41,692 nt of DNA from Fidelibacterota bacterium (GCA_012964665.1 DTTO01000018.1:1-41692); one strand, 5' to 3'; shown: positions 10,012 to 20,418, counted from the stretch's first letter. Translations and numbers: made by a program. The notes: generated by a model from the sequence alone, not told the origin.

Positions 10012-10324
10012 AATCTCTTTCAACTTTTGCTACCCGTAAAAAATAATCTTCGTACCAATCACTCATACCCTTCGTCTGGGCTTCCTGATGTGCAAGATTC
10101 TGCTTCCACTTGGAGATCGATGCCGCATCACTCCAATAACAGGCCGTAATCCCACAACCATTTTCATCGCGTACTGATTCCATCCCTAAATACCCCGGCT
10201 GATCTTTTACCATTTGATCTATTTTTTCAGCCATTTCGTTATAACCGTCACTGGAATTATTTACCCGCATTGTGGTGAAAATCACCGCATAATATGGTGG
10301 TTTGGGTGTTTGGCAAAAATTCAT
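9998..10324 (-). CDS. Antibiotic biosynthesis monooxygenase (ABM)-like domain protein
   Basis: [40 protein letters not shown] is typical of the ABM/heme-degrading fold. ATGA overlap with folE. Confidence 0.7.
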   Translation of the reverse strand: MNFCQTPKPPYYAVIFTTMRVNNSSDGYNEMAEKIDQMVKDQPGYLGMESVRDENGCGITACYWSDAASISKWKQNLAHQEAQTKGMSDWYEDYFLRVAKVERDYGTV

Positions 10325-10884
10325 TTTCCAATAATGCTTAAAAACTCAGCTCTTGTTTCGGCAGATTTTCTAAATTGGCCCAGCATAGCGGAAGTGGATG
10401 CATAGCTATTTTGTTTTTCCACACCGCGCATCTGCATACAGAGATGGCGGCCTTCCATTACAACAGCTACACCAATTGGTTTTAGCACCTCTTCCAATGT
10501 GTTGGCTACCTGAGATGTTAACCGTTCTTGAAGTTGAAGTCTGCGAGAGAACATATCTATAATCCGCGGAATTTTTGATAGACCAATCACTTTGCCATTG
10601 GGCAAATAACCTACATGTGCCCGACCAAAAAAAGGAATCATATGATGTTCACACATTGAGAAAAATTCGATATCTCTGACTACCACCATTTCACTGCAAT
10701 CCTCATGGAAGACTGCTTCATTAATAATATTATTTAGATCAGCGTGGTATCCTTCCGAGAAATATTCCCAGGATTTAGCGACACGTTTCGGCGTTTTTTT
10801 CAATCCTTCTCGGTTTGGATCCTCTCCAATCGTTTCAATTAAATTTCTTGTAATTTTTTCTAGTTGATCAAATTGTTTAGTCAT
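10321..10884 (-). CDS. folE: GTP cyclohydrolase I
   Basis: [29 protein letters not shown]-terminal EFLSIIG. Confidence 0.96.
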   Translation of the reverse strand: MTKQFDQLEKITRNLIETIGEDPNREGLKKTPKRVAKSWEYFSEGYHADLNNIINEAVFHEDCSEMVVVRDIEFFSMCEHHMIPFFGRAHVGYLPNGKVIGLSKIPRIIDMFSRRLQLQERLTSQVANTLEEVLKPIGVAVVMEGRHLCMQMRGVEKQNSYASTSAMLGQFRKSAETRAEFLSIIGK

Positions 10885-10919
10885 TACATCGACTCCTAAC
10901 TAAATGAAAGTTTTTGTTA

Positions 10920-11570
10920 TTAATCATGAGCTATATCAATCTTTCCTTTTAATAGATAAATAATTCCATAGATAATTGGTGTATCGATTAATGCCATCAT
11001 CATCTTAAACAACCATCCATCTATAATTGCTGAAAATATTTGATCTGTTTCCCATACTCCAATAAATATGATACATATTACTAATGTTGTATCCACCAAC
11101 TGTGAAGCTATCGTTGAACCATTATTTCTAAGCCATAAATGTTTTCCATTTGTCAACTTCTTCCAAAAGTGAAAAATTCTTACATCGATGAACTGAGCAA
11201 ATAAATAGGCTATCATAGATCCTGCAATAAGCCTCCACGCATTTTGAAAGACCGCATTATAAGTAACATCATCAACGATTGAAGTAGGTATTGAGTTAAA
11301 CTGACCTCCAAGCCATAAAAATAACAAAACAAATAATGAAGCAATAAAACCTGAAAAGACCACGAGGTTAGCCTTTTTCTGTCCGTAAAGCTCTGAAATT
11401 AAATCTGTGACAAGGAATGTTAATGGATAAGGGAGAATACCAGCAGAAACAACAAAAACCTTAAAGCCAAAATCAACTGTTACAAACTTATTCGCAATCA
11501 AATTACATGTGACCAGAGAGGCAATAAATATGCCGGCCAATATAAGATATAAACGGTTTTTAAATTCCAT
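10920..11570 (-). CDS. Queuosine precursor transporter family (YhhQ/DUF165)
   Basis: Multi-TM protein with FKVFVVSAGILPYPLTFLVTDLISELYG. ATG at 11570 overlaps the queD stop; the longer ORF to 11678 runs back through queD. Confidence 0.85.
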   Translation of the reverse strand: MEFKNRLYLILAGIFIASLVTCNLIANKFVTVDFGFKVFVVSAGILPYPLTFLVTDLISELYGQKKANLVVFSGFIASLFVLLFLWLGGQFNSIPTSIVDDVTYNAVFQNAWRLIAGSMIAYLFAQFIDVRIFHFWKKLTNGKHLWLRNNGSTIASQLVDTTLVICIIFIGVWETDQIFSAIIDGWLFKMMMALIDTPIIYGIIYLLKGKIDIAHD

Positions 11571-11989
11571 CAGTGATCGTTTTGCGGACCATAATAATCC
11601 GTGAAAATTGTGGGTGTCTCTTTTAGACGAAGTCGGTGCAGACGTGCGCCCTTTACCCGCGGATCTATTTTCTCCCAAATAAACATGACCAAGTTTTCCG
11701 AACTAGGTTGTTTATTCTTAAACCATTCAATTTCTTTTTCAATTTGGCTGTGATCGAGTACACGAATCACATGTGTATCAACAATATTTTTTAAATGATC
11801 TAAATCAATAATAAACCCTGTCTCTGGATTGATTTTTCCGGTGACCATAACTTCCAGTGTATAATTATGTCCATGCACTTTAGCATCAGCACCGAATATC
11901 TCCCGGTTCTTTTTTTTGGACCAATCAGAATGACCGTATTGATGTGCAGCATTGAAGTGGAAAACTTTGGTTAAATACGGATTATTCAT
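11570..11989 (-). CDS. queD: 6-carboxytetrahydropterin synthase (QueD) family
   Basis: FNAAHQYG, CxxxHGHNY-like AKVHGHNYTLEVMV, LDHSQIE...PSSENLVMFIWEKI. Confidence 0.88.
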   Translation of the reverse strand: MNNPYLTKVFHFNAAHQYGHSDWSKKKNREIFGADAKVHGHNYTLEVMVTGKINPETGFIIDLDHLKNIVDTHVIRVLDHSQIEKEIEWFKNKQPSSENLVMFIWEKIDPRVKGARLHRLRLKETPTIFTDYYGPQNDH

Positions 11990-12068
11990 TTTATTTGTAT
12001 GCTACAATTATTATTAACTAGTTAATTTAGTACCTACTGACGGAAAAGCCCCCTTTTTTCGATGATAT

Positions 12069-12719
12069 TTATATTTTTATTCCGACCGATGGGCAAAAAT
12101 GTGAAATAACACAGTCTTGGCATTTTGGTCGCCGCGCAATACAGACAGCGCGGCCATGATCAATCACCATATGAGTCAACTTAACCCAATCTTTCTCATC
12201 AAACAATTCCATCAGATCAAACTCAATCTTCTTTGCATCTTTTGTTGCTGTGAATTTGAGCAGGTTCATGATACGCACCATATGGGTGTCAATCACCATT
12301 GATGGTACATGATAAATTTCCCCCAAAACACAGTTGGCAGTTTTACGCCCCACTCCTGGAAGTTTTACAAGAGCCTCCATTTTATCAGGAATCTGACCAT
12401 CGTTCTCTTCTACTATCTTCAAACTAGCTCCTTGAATACTGCGCGCCTTTTGATTATGATATCCGCAGGAATGGATATCTTTCGCTAGTTTTGTTACATC
12501 ACAATAAGCAAAATCTTCCAAGGTCGAATATTTTTTAAATAAAGACGGTGTTACCTGATTTACGCGGTGATCTGTGCATTGGGCCGAAAGGATGGTGGCT
12601 ATGAGCAGTTCGTAGGGAGTTTTGTAATGTAGTGAACATTTGGCATTCGGATAGGCCTCAGACAAGGCCTGTGTTACCATTGCTGCTCGGCCTTTTTTTT
12701 TCGCTTGGCTTTCTCTCAT
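12069..12719 (-). CDS. nth: Endonuclease III
   Basis: HhH LPGVGRKTANCVLGE, VDTHMVRIMN, C-terminal 4Fe-4S CIARRPKCQDCVISHFC. Confidence 0.95.
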   Translation of the reverse strand: MRESQAKKKGRAAMVTQALSEAYPNAKCSLHYKTPYELLIATILSAQCTDHRVNQVTPSLFKKYSTLEDFAYCDVTKLAKDIHSCGYHNQKARSIQGASLKIVEENDGQIPDKMEALVKLPGVGRKTANCVLGEIYHVPSMVIDTHMVRIMNLLKFTATKDAKKIEFDLMELFDEKDWVKLTHMVIDHGRAVCIARRPKCQDCVISHFCPSVGIKI

Positions 12720-13054
12720 TTAGTTATTTCCTGAATAACACTCTGGATATTTTTCACCACCGATGCACTGGGTAAAATCATATTACATCCGGCGGCTTTT
12801 AGTTTATCTTGGATATCCTTTGTGATTTTTTCCATATATCCCAGTAGCATCATACCAGTATGTCGATTTAGCTCCGATACAAATTCTACATTGCCAAATT
12901 TCTCATCATCCAAATCTATGATTCCAATTTGGCATTGATCAGGCAAATCATAAATCGATTCGGCAAACGTTACATGCATATCGATGTCAGCCAGATGGTT
13001 CGATAATTCCGTTCCTTTCTGGAAATCTTTCACAAACAGTGCAATATCCTTCAT
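12716..13054 (-). CDS. Hypothetical small protein, possible receiver-like fold
   Basis: 112 aa, alternating hydrophobic strands and helices; ATGA overlap with nth. Confidence 0.55.
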   Translation of the reverse strand: MKDIALFVKDFQKGTELSNHLADIDMHVTFAESIYDLPDQCQIGIIDLDDEKFGNVEFVSELNRHTGMMLLGYMEKITKDIQDKLKAAGCNMILPSASVVKNIQSVIQEITK

Positions 13055-13055
13055 A

Positions 13056-13424
13056 TTATTCTTTCAAACTGGGAACCAGATCCCAATCAAATATTGTGGG
13101 ATCATCAATTTCTTCATATGCCAAAGCTACCGTTTCAATGCCCATTTTTAATTCATCCATATTGATCCCCCTTTGCAAATGCTGATACGGTTGGAATTTT
13201 TCACTGCATTTTTTCAAGAGACTCCGTGCACCGTTCATATTGCCGTTCCGCAAATGAACAAAACTGACCGAAAGCTGAATTAGGCCCTGGATAAATTTGC
13301 GGTCGGTTAAATTGTAGTCGGACCAGAGATCTTCCCAAGCTTCGTGGGCTTCAAAATAATCGCCCTTTTCATATTCCATTAAGCCCTTTTGAAACAGAGC
13401 TTCTTTTTCCGCCGCTTCATTCAC
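13056..13424 (-). CDS. DUF309 family protein
   Basis: FQKGLMEYEKGDYFEAHEAWEDLW...FIQGLIQLSVSFVHLRNGN signature. Confidence 0.85.
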   Translation of the reverse strand: MNEAAEKEALFQKGLMEYEKGDYFEAHEAWEDLWSDYNLTDRKFIQGLIQLSVSFVHLRNGNMNGARSLLKKCSEKFQPYQHLQRGINMDELKMGIETVALAYEEIDDPTIFDWDLVPSLKE

Positions 13425-14265
13425 TGACGGTAACAGATTCTTTTAGTCGGTAGTGCTTTCCATCAAATTGAACCGTACAGGCCTGGTGAATCGGATCATG
13501 TTCAAAAAATAGGTGCCAATTTTCATCCACAGCCTTTGGCAGAAGCACTCGTTTCTCCTGAATAGTCAAGACAGGATGCATATCGTAGGCCATCACCCAT
13601 GGCAATGGAATGTGAGCCGCCATTGGGACCAAATCCGCCACATAAATCATAGTATTGGAACTGTCTTGAATTTTTGGCATCATCATTCCGGTGGTATGAC
13701 CATAAGACAATTCAATTTCAATGTTGGGTAAAAAGGGCTCTTTCCCATCCACCATCTTTATCATGCCATTTTCTGCGAGTATAGACCAGTCTGCCTCCAT
13801 GAAACTCCCTTGGTCTTTTTCATTAGGGGAATTAGCTAGTTCCCAGTTTTCATTCTGCATCCAATAGGTAGCGTTGGAAAAGACCGGTTCCAGTTTTTCA
13901 TCCACAATTTTTGTATTCCCGCCTATATGGTCAAAATGAAGGTGTGTACAAAATACATCCGTAATTTCTTCTGGTGTAAAACCATACTTTGCTAGGGAAG
14001 AATCCATATTTACAGACTCCGTATCAATATCATACATGGTCTTGAATTTATCCTCCCATTTATCACCATTACCCGTATCAACAATGATTTTTCGATCGTG
14101 ACCCACTAATAGTAATGAACGGGTCACCATATGAATTCTGTTTTTGTCATCAGCTGGTGCTTCCTTTTCCCACAAGGGTTTAGGTATGATCCCAAACATA
14201 GCACCCCCATCTAGACCAAAACGGCTAGTTTCAATGCTGTAGAGGTCATATCCGCCGATTTTCAT
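13417..14265 (-). CDS. MBL-fold metallohydrolase
   Basis: THLHFDHIGG metal-binding motif, VDTGNGDKW, downstream H/D ligands. Confidence 0.88.
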   Translation of the reverse strand: MKIGGYDLYSIETSRFGLDGGAMFGIIPKPLWEKEAPADDKNRIHMVTRSLLLVGHDRKIIVDTGNGDKWEDKFKTMYDIDTESVNMDSSLAKYGFTPEEITDVFCTHLHFDHIGGNTKIVDEKLEPVFSNATYWMQNENWELANSPNEKDQGSFMEADWSILAENGMIKMVDGKEPFLPNIEIELSYGHTTGMMMPKIQDSSNTMIYVADLVPMAAHIPLPWVMAYDMHPVLTIQEKRVLLPKAVDENWHLFFEHDPIHQACTVQFDGKHYRLKESVTVSE

Positions 14266-15164
14266 TTCATTATTTCCTTTAAGTAAGATGAAATATCTAC
14301 TAGATCCTTATTGGATGTTACTTTGTTCGAAAAATATCGAAGTGCCTCTAATTCAATGATTTGCAGTTCCCATTCTTGATTTGTGGTCAATTCTTCAGCC
14401 ATTTGAATAAAAAAGTTACCGCCATTTTTAACATAATTCTCTAAACCTTTCATCCCTTTTTCATTGATTTCAATTTGTTGGTCAAAATTAAACTTACTGT
14501 ACCAGTGGGAAAGTTCACGGCGATATCCAGAGATTCTGACATATTCTCCCTCCCATAATCTGATAGCAGCAGCAAAATTTGAGATTGGGGAATCGATTCT
14601 TTTTGTTAATATTGTATTCATTATCAATTCAGGATTGACATCCTTTTTAGAATGAGGTACTGGCAGGGGTGCTTTGACTATTTCTTTCAGCAAAGATCTG
14701 GAATAGTGCCAGGTATTTTTTACATCCTGTTGAAAAATATTAGCCCGTTGTAAGTGATATGCAAATGTGCCTAACCGGTCAAAATCCTGCAGTGCCACCT
14801 CAATAAGACAATCGAGCCCTGCCAGACCATTTTCACTAACCCATTGAACGCGGGCGGCTTCCTTTTCCATTGCTAACGAATCCCCGCTTTGACAAGCATC
14901 CTCCAGATCAGCAATAAAAACCGTATTCCCTAATCCCTCTTTAGCTAATGTATCTAGAACAGCTTTATCGTCCTTTCTTTGGGGATATTTTTCTGCCAGA
15001 GCTGCCATTGCATCCAACAAACGCTGGGAAGGATTTTGGCGATCATCCCCAATGATATTTTTCAGCGCATTTAGTACAATGATTGGGTGTTTGTTAGAGG
15101 CTCCATTAAAAATCGAAGCGACACTATGGTCAAAATAAGATTTAATGGTTTTGGTTAAAGACAT
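14262..15164 (-). CDS. Hypothetical protein
   Basis: Intact 300 aa ORF overlapping the MBL gene start; no family I can name. Confidence 0.75.
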   Translation of the reverse strand: MSLTKTIKSYFDHSVASIFNGASNKHPIIVLNALKNIIGDDRQNPSQRLLDAMAALAEKYPQRKDDKAVLDTLAKEGLGNTVFIADLEDACQSGDSLAMEKEAARVQWVSENGLAGLDCLIEVALQDFDRLGTFAYHLQRANIFQQDVKNTWHYSRSLLKEIVKAPLPVPHSKKDVNPELIMNTILTKRIDSPISNFAAAIRLWEGEYVRISGYRRELSHWYSKFNFDQQIEINEKGMKGLENYVKNGGNFFIQMAEELTTNQEWELQIIELEALRYFSNKVTSNKDLVDISSYLKEIMK

Positions 15165-15215
15165 AGATAAAACAACTCAGGTGGTACTTAGAACTTAGTG
15201 CCTGATATTATTATT

Positions 15216-15899
15216 CTACTTTTTTTTCTCTTTTTTTGGTGCATCGAGATCAAAGAAAATGCTAAAGGACATACCTGTAAGGCGTGAATATTCCGATGGG
15301 AATCCTGTTGATTTATCTTTCATCGGTTTATCGGAGAATCGAGATGACACCCCATCCGCTGTTGGATCCCATTTTGGATTAAAAAGTTCTGTGATTGGAA
15401 TGGATGTAGGATCATGGAAATAACCCATTTCAAATCCCCAACGCGGGTTCCGTTGCATACCAAATAATATACCAATACGGTTGCTGGTATGATTTGTAAT
15501 GCCATTTGAAATAACCATTCCCCTAAGACCCCACCAGCGGGATTTCACAAACTTATCGGATCCTATTTTAGTCTTAAATTTGTAATAGGTTGCATCCACG
15601 TTAAAGTTTGGGTTCACCGACCAAGCCAGATTGATCATATCCCATTTATTATCTTTTTGATAAAGTACTCGGCTGTAATCAATGCCTGTACCATAAAAAG
15701 GCAGACCCAAACGCAAACCAATTTCACTTTTATCCGATATCCCTTTTCGATACCATAAATAAGGAAAAACATTTTCTGTAGAAAAGGCATATCCTTTTTT
15801 GGCCTTACCCGCTTCCGGTAAATGGGGATTGATGGTTGGATGGGACGCACATCCAACTATTAAGAGGATACAAAAACTGATAGGTATGAACCGTCTCAT
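15216..15899 (-). CDS. Predicted lipoprotein, possibly outer-membrane associated
   Basis: Lipobox LLIVGCAS, repeated aromatic/beta-rich segments. Confidence 0.7.
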   Translation of the reverse strand: MRRFIPISFCILLIVGCASHPTINPHLPEAGKAKKGYAFSTENVFPYLWYRKGISDKSEIGLRLGLPFYGTGIDYSRVLYQKDNKWDMINLAWSVNPNFNVDATYYKFKTKIGSDKFVKSRWWGLRGMVISNGITNHTSNRIGILFGMQRNPRWGFEMGYFHDPTSIPITELFNPKWDPTADGVSSRFSDKPMKDKSTGFPSEYSRLTGMSFSIFFDLDAPKKEKKK

Positions 15900-15941
15900 G
15901 ATTAATGTGAAGACGGAGAACTTAATGCAGAAAAGAGGACA

Positions 15942-16484
15942 CTACCCCCCCTCAGGTCGATCTAGAGCTTTTCGATCTGGCTGAGAAGGCAGGTTTACAA
16001 TTTGATCGGCATAATAGTTACCGATATGGGCAATGACATCTTTCACTGATACCAAGCCAAGTATTTTATTATCTGGTCCAAGCATTGGGATATGACGAAT
16101 ACCAAATACATGCATTTTATTCAAGCCATAGGCAATCGGATCATCCGCCTGCAAGGTTTCAGGATTGGGTGTCATAAAATCATCAATGACTTCTTTTTCC
16201 ATATCTAAACCCTTTGCGATGGTCCGAAGAAGAAAATCCCTTTCGGTCATAATGCCTACAATTTCATTATTGGATTCTACCATTACACAACCAACTTTTT
16301 GATCACGGAGAGTATCTATAACGGATTGAAGCTTCGTACCTGTTTGAACGATTGGATGTGCCCTTAATTTTAAATCTGAGATAGGATCATCAAGGGATAA
16401 TGCTTTATTTATGGGCGAGTCAGATTCCTTCTCCAATTCATCCATGCGGGATAATTCATCATCAAATTCAATATTCATATTCAT
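15942..16484 (-). CDS. Tandem CBS-domain protein
   Basis: VGCVMVESNNEIVGIMTERDFLLR and GIRHIPMLGPDNKILGLVSVKDVI. Confidence 0.9.
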   Translation of the reverse strand: MNMNIEFDDELSRMDELEKESDSPINKALSLDDPISDLKLRAHPIVQTGTKLQSVIDTLRDQKVGCVMVESNNEIVGIMTERDFLLRTIAKGLDMEKEVIDDFMTPNPETLQADDPIAYGLNKMHVFGIRHIPMLGPDNKILGLVSVKDVIAHIGNYYADQIVNLPSQPDRKALDRPEGG

Positions 16485-16540
16485 TTCTCTGATTTCATGG
16501 AATTTACATTATCCTATCAGGGTTCACAAATTCCACTTGA

Positions 16541-17800
16541 TTATGCATTTTGTTTTATCCAGTCGGTAGTAACAGATTTTGGCCGAGTAATGGGAATACC
16601 AAGGGCCCGGTTGATAACCATTTGTGAAATCATCCCCATGGTACGGGACATGCTAAATAAGACAGTATAATAATTGAATTCTGTTAAGCCATAATAATAA
16701 AGTAGCGATCCAGATACCGCATCCACGTTGGGCCAAGGGTTTTTCGCTTTCCCCTGCTCATTAAGTACGGGAGGAACTACTTCAAAAAGTGCACGAACAA
16801 TTGAAAAAATATCATCATCTTTAATATGATCCTTGCCAAACGCCATAAAAGCAATAAAGCGTGGATCCGGGCAGCGCAATACGGCATGGCCATAACCGGG
16901 GATAACCTGTCCGCTATTCAAGTGATCCCAACAAAATTGTTTCAGTGCTTCCTGAGACGGACATCCATCAAAATGTTCCCGCACCTTGAGAACAAATTTT
17001 AAACATCCCTGGTTAGCCAAACCATGGAGTGGTCCTGCCAATCCATTTAGACCCGCAGCCACAGATAAATAAGGGGACGATAACGCGGAAGCAACTGTCA
17101 GAGAACTGAATGCGCTGACATTGCCGCCTTCATGATCACAATGGAGCATAAGGTATAGGCGCATCAATTTTTTAAAATCATCATCTTCAATTCCTAGCAT
17201 ATGCGCAAAATTTCCTGCCCAATCCAGTGAATTATCAGGTGTAATGCGATCACCCTTGCTAAAACGTATGCGGTAAATACCAGCTGCTATCGCCGGGAGT
17301 TTAGCGACCAGGCGTATCCCATCTTCCAGTGTCCATTTCCAATAATCTGTTTTGGGAATACCCTCATCATATTTTCTGGCGAAAAGACTATCTACCTGCA
17401 TACTCTGAATTGCTGTCGTTAACATCGTCATTGGATGTGAGTCTGGCGGCATTGTTTTAAGAATCTGCCATACGTAACCGGGAATATCCTGGTGGGTTTT
17501 TAAATTATTTTGTATATCTCTTAATGCATCATCATTGGGTAAATCGCCAGTGAGTAAAAGATAAAAAACTTCTTCGGGAGATATATGTGTAATATCTAAT
17601 AATGGATAACCACGGATGATCAGTCCGCTATCGGGCGAAACGGATGAAGTCTCACATGTAAGTCCTTTAATGCCGCGCATTCCTCCATAAGCCTGAGATA
17701 CGGACACATCACTGATTATAACATCACCCTTTTCATTTATAACTGAATGAATTTCCTTTTGCCACCGGGGAATTTTTTCTGATAGTACTTTCTGAAGCAT
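16541..17800 (-). CDS. gltA: Citrate synthase, eukaryotic/mitochondrial-like type
   Basis: HCDHEGGNVSAFSSLTVASALSSPYLSVAAGLNGLAGPLHGLANQ, PGYGHAVLRCPDPR. Confidence 0.94.
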   Translation of the reverse strand: MLQKVLSEKIPRWQKEIHSVINEKGDVIISDVSVSQAYGGMRGIKGLTCETSSVSPDSGLIIRGYPLLDITHISPEEVFYLLLTGDLPNDDALRDIQNNLKTHQDIPGYVWQILKTMPPDSHPMTMLTTAIQSMQVDSLFARKYDEGIPKTDYWKWTLEDGIRLVAKLPAIAAGIYRIRFSKGDRITPDNSLDWAGNFAHMLGIEDDDFKKLMRLYLMLHCDHEGGNVSAFSSLTVASALSSPYLSVAAGLNGLAGPLHGLANQGCLKFVLKVREHFDGCPSQEALKQFCWDHLNSGQVIPGYGHAVLRCPDPRFIAFMAFGKDHIKDDDIFSIVRALFEVVPPVLNEQGKAKNPWPNVDAVSGSLLYYYGLTEFNYYTVLFSMSRTMGMISQMVINRALGIPITRPKSVTTDWIKQNA

Positions 17801-17872
17801 ATCTGCCTTAATTCAAAAGATTAAGTATAAGTTGAAATGCAATTTAGGGAAAATTGATGAAAAAAATTTCGA

Positions 17873-18538
17873 CTATTCAGCGACAAATTTGATATAATCA
17901 TCAATATTGGATAAGACAACATCCGCTACCTCACACACAGTATTACGGCGGATATTTTCGATAAAGGCAAAAAATTTTGTTGCTGGCCCTTCGGACTTAA
18001 TTTGATAATCGGTATATCCGTCTCCTATTACATGTATTTCACTAGTCAAATTCAATGTATTGGCCTGGGCGACTTTTCCCCCGGACTGCGCCATAATATT
18101 TTGGGCGTCCACCTGGGTAATCCGGCCTGTTGCTTCATAAACAAATTTATTGGCAAAAACCTGATTTTCAAGTATACCATATTCCGATACAATTGGAATA
18201 ATCATTTCATAAAATCCACCAGAAATAATCAGAATGTTCTGTGCATTTTCCTTCAAAAATTGTTTATTCCGCTTAAATGACGGAGTCACTTTTTTTGCTA
18301 AAGCGATAGTCGCCGCATGAATATCTCTTTGATTTATATCCAGCAATTCCATCCTCTTTGATAAAGATTCATCAAAGGGAATACTTCCCTCCATCCCGGC
18401 ACGGGTAATTTCCCGGATCCTTTCTAATCGCTGGGCGCTTTCTGGATCATCTTTCAGAACTATAAGTGCCAATTCATCCAGGGATTCTACGGTGATAAAG
18501 GTGCTGTCAAAATCGATAATCAGGTGATCAGGGAACAC
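17873..18538 (-). CDS. HAD-superfamily phosphatase, SerB-like
   Basis: DFDSTFITVESLDELA motif I, ISGGFYEMIIP motif II, GDGYTDYQIK motif IV. Confidence 0.82.
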   Translation of the reverse strand: MFPDHLIIDFDSTFITVESLDELALIVLKDDPESAQRLERIREITRAGMEGSIPFDESLSKRMELLDINQRDIHAATIALAKKVTPSFKRNKQFLKENAQNILIISGGFYEMIIPIVSEYGILENQVFANKFVYEATGRITQVDAQNIMAQSGGKVAQANTLNLTSEIHVIGDGYTDYQIKSEGPATKFFAFIENIRRNTVCEVADVVLSNIDDYIKFVAE

Positions 18539-18544
18539 AGAATA

Positions 18545-19273
18545 TTATTTGAACCAGTCTGAATTGACCAGTTCGCGGGCCTTTTCTAGGTCCTCAATAA
18601 AATCAATTTCAATACATGGTAAATCAGAAACATCTTCATAATAAACTGAATGTTCAGGCATTAATGGGTGGATGGCTGCTTCAAAATAATCTGCCGTACC
18701 CCCAGCATTGATAAGATGATCCAGTGAATTTCGAAATGCTGTTGAGAATTCGGTGGAGAATTTGGCCACACCAATAAATTCACCCAGTGTGTTATCTTCA
18801 ATCAGTTCTTTTCCAATCGCCACGAGCCGATTCTTATTCCCTTCAATCACTTTGACTTCTTCCCTTCCGCAAGGTTTAATTTCAACTGCCAGAACTGTGT
18901 CGTGAGATGATTGGATTACACGTTGCAATACTTCCCGAGGGTAAAGGACGTCAGCATTCATGAGTATAAAGTTCTGATCTTTTATTGAATCGCTACACAG
19001 ATGAAGTGAATAGGCTGTGTTTGTTTCGAAATAGTGATGATTGATTACAAATTCACAATTCATATCCGGAAAATTATTTTGCACATGTGTAATAATTGAT
19101 TCACGGTAATAACCAACAACCATAATAATATCGGTAACACCTGATGATTTTAGGGCTTCCAGCTGCCAGTCTAAAATCGGCTTACTTCCAACTTCAATTA
19201 GGCATTTCGGGATGGAGTATGTAAGCGGATAGAGACGGCGTGCAACGCCAGCGGCAAGGATAACAGCTTTCAT
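18545..19273 (-). CDS. Nucleotidyltransferase, phosphocholine cytidylyltransferase/LicC-like
   Basis: MKAVILAAGVARRLYPLTYSIPKCLIEVGSKPILD; MNADVLYP. Confidence 0.85.
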   Translation of the reverse strand: MKAVILAAGVARRLYPLTYSIPKCLIEVGSKPILDWQLEALKSSGVTDIIMVVGYYRESIITHVQNNFPDMNCEFVINHHYFETNTAYSLHLCSDSIKDQNFILMNADVLYPREVLQRVIQSSHDTVLAVEIKPCGREEVKVIEGNKNRLVAIGKELIEDNTLGEFIGVAKFSTEFSTAFRNSLDHLINAGGTADYFEAAIHPLMPEHSVYYEDVSDLPCIEIDFIEDLEKARELVNSDWFK

Positions 19274-19329
19274 AAGCGCGGAAATTAAGGCTGATAGTTA
19301 TTGTGGTGAAAAATAATTTATTGGTTTAA

Positions 19330-20418
19330 TTAACTTGTATCAAGGTTGGCCGAAGATAAAAATTCTGAAATTCGATCTATGGATTTACCATCATTGAAAT
19401 AAAAACAATGATGAAGCATTTTTTCAAAATCCTGTGGGTCATGATGGGCAAAAACACTTTCCACCACTTTTAAAATATTATCCTTTTTTCCCATTCTATT
19501 CGCGATCGTTGAAATATCCATTTCCGGCGACACATTATGTAAATCTACATGTTTAGTATTTGCTATTATAATTGGATTCCGTGTGATCAGGTATTCGTAT
19601 AGAATCGAGGATGTATCACTAATCAGCATATCCGAAAGAGCAAAATCGAACATTGTATCATTGGATAATATATTCGCAGGATTCGAAAAATATATGTGTT
19701 TTAGGCCTTTTGATTTGGCCCATAATTTAAATTTTAGAATATACTTTCGATCAAAATAGTGCGGCCGAATGATCAGATTATATTCTTTTGTAAACTCCTG
19801 ACAGAATCTATATCCATATTGATGAAGCGTTCCCGCTCCCCATTTCCAGGTTGGCGCATATAAAATAGTTTTACGATTCCGATCCTTTACACCTAGATAA
19901 TTCGCGTAAGCGGTTATATCAATTTCATTATTTACTATTTCATCAAAACGGGCATTACCAATTTTTACTAAATTGTTTTCCGGGATTCTGACATTTGAAT
20001 CGTTGAGTTTCTCCATGTGTTTTGGCCCGGAAATAAAGTGGTAATCATATGATTCTAATGCACTGGATTTCCCCCCATAACGTTTATCACCAGTACCATG
20101 CCCCATAAATATGGCTTTAGCAGTGTCCTTCTTACGTTGAACAATCGTATTGCTGTTTGAAATAATAATTCCCGGCAAGTCAAAGGGAATTTGATTCACA
20201 TTCTTAACCATAATCTTTGGCTGTTTAGTAAAAGCCGGATTATTGGAAAGCTTACGCTGACTCTGGCGAAAATACCATTTTGCTCGGAACTTTCGATTGG
20301 CTTTCCGGACTAAAAAAGTCCCTCCAAGATGACTATAAATTAATTTTACGTAAGAATATTCATATACCTGGTTAGCATAATAATAGATTGATTTTGATAA
20401 GTTCAATTGCTCCGCCAT
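19330..20418 (-). CDS. CDP-glycerol glycerophosphotransferase family protein (TagB/TagF-like)
   Basis: MGHGTGDK, ILYAPTWKWG, SDMLISDTSSILYEYLITRNPIII family pattern. Confidence 0.85.
   Translation of the reverse strand: MAEQLNLSKSIYYYANQVYEYSYVKLIYSHLGGTFLVRKANRKFRAKWYFRQSQRKLSNNPAFTKQPKIMVKNVNQIPFDLPGIIISNSNTIVQRKKDTAKAIFMGHGTGDKRYGGKSSALESYDYHFISGPKHMEKLNDSNVRIPENNLVKIGNARFDEIVNNEIDITAYANYLGVKDRNRKTILYAPTWKWGAGTLHQYGYRFCQEFTKEYNLIIRPHYFDRKYILKFKLWAKSKGLKHIYFSNPANILSNDTMFDFALSDMLISDTSSILYEYLITRNPIIIANTKHVDLHNVSPEMDISTIANRMGKKDNILKVVESVFAHHDPQDFEKMLHHCFYFNDGKSIDRISEFLSSANLDTS

Noticed and set aside
10920-11678. Longer YhhQ ORF starting at 11678
   Set aside because: The first ~36 residues are low-quality sequence overlapping queD; ATG at 11570 begins a typical TM protein and gives an ATGA overlap.
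11990-12068. preQ1 riboswitch upstream of queD
   Set aside because: No recognisable preQ1 aptamer sequence; only a palindrome is evident.
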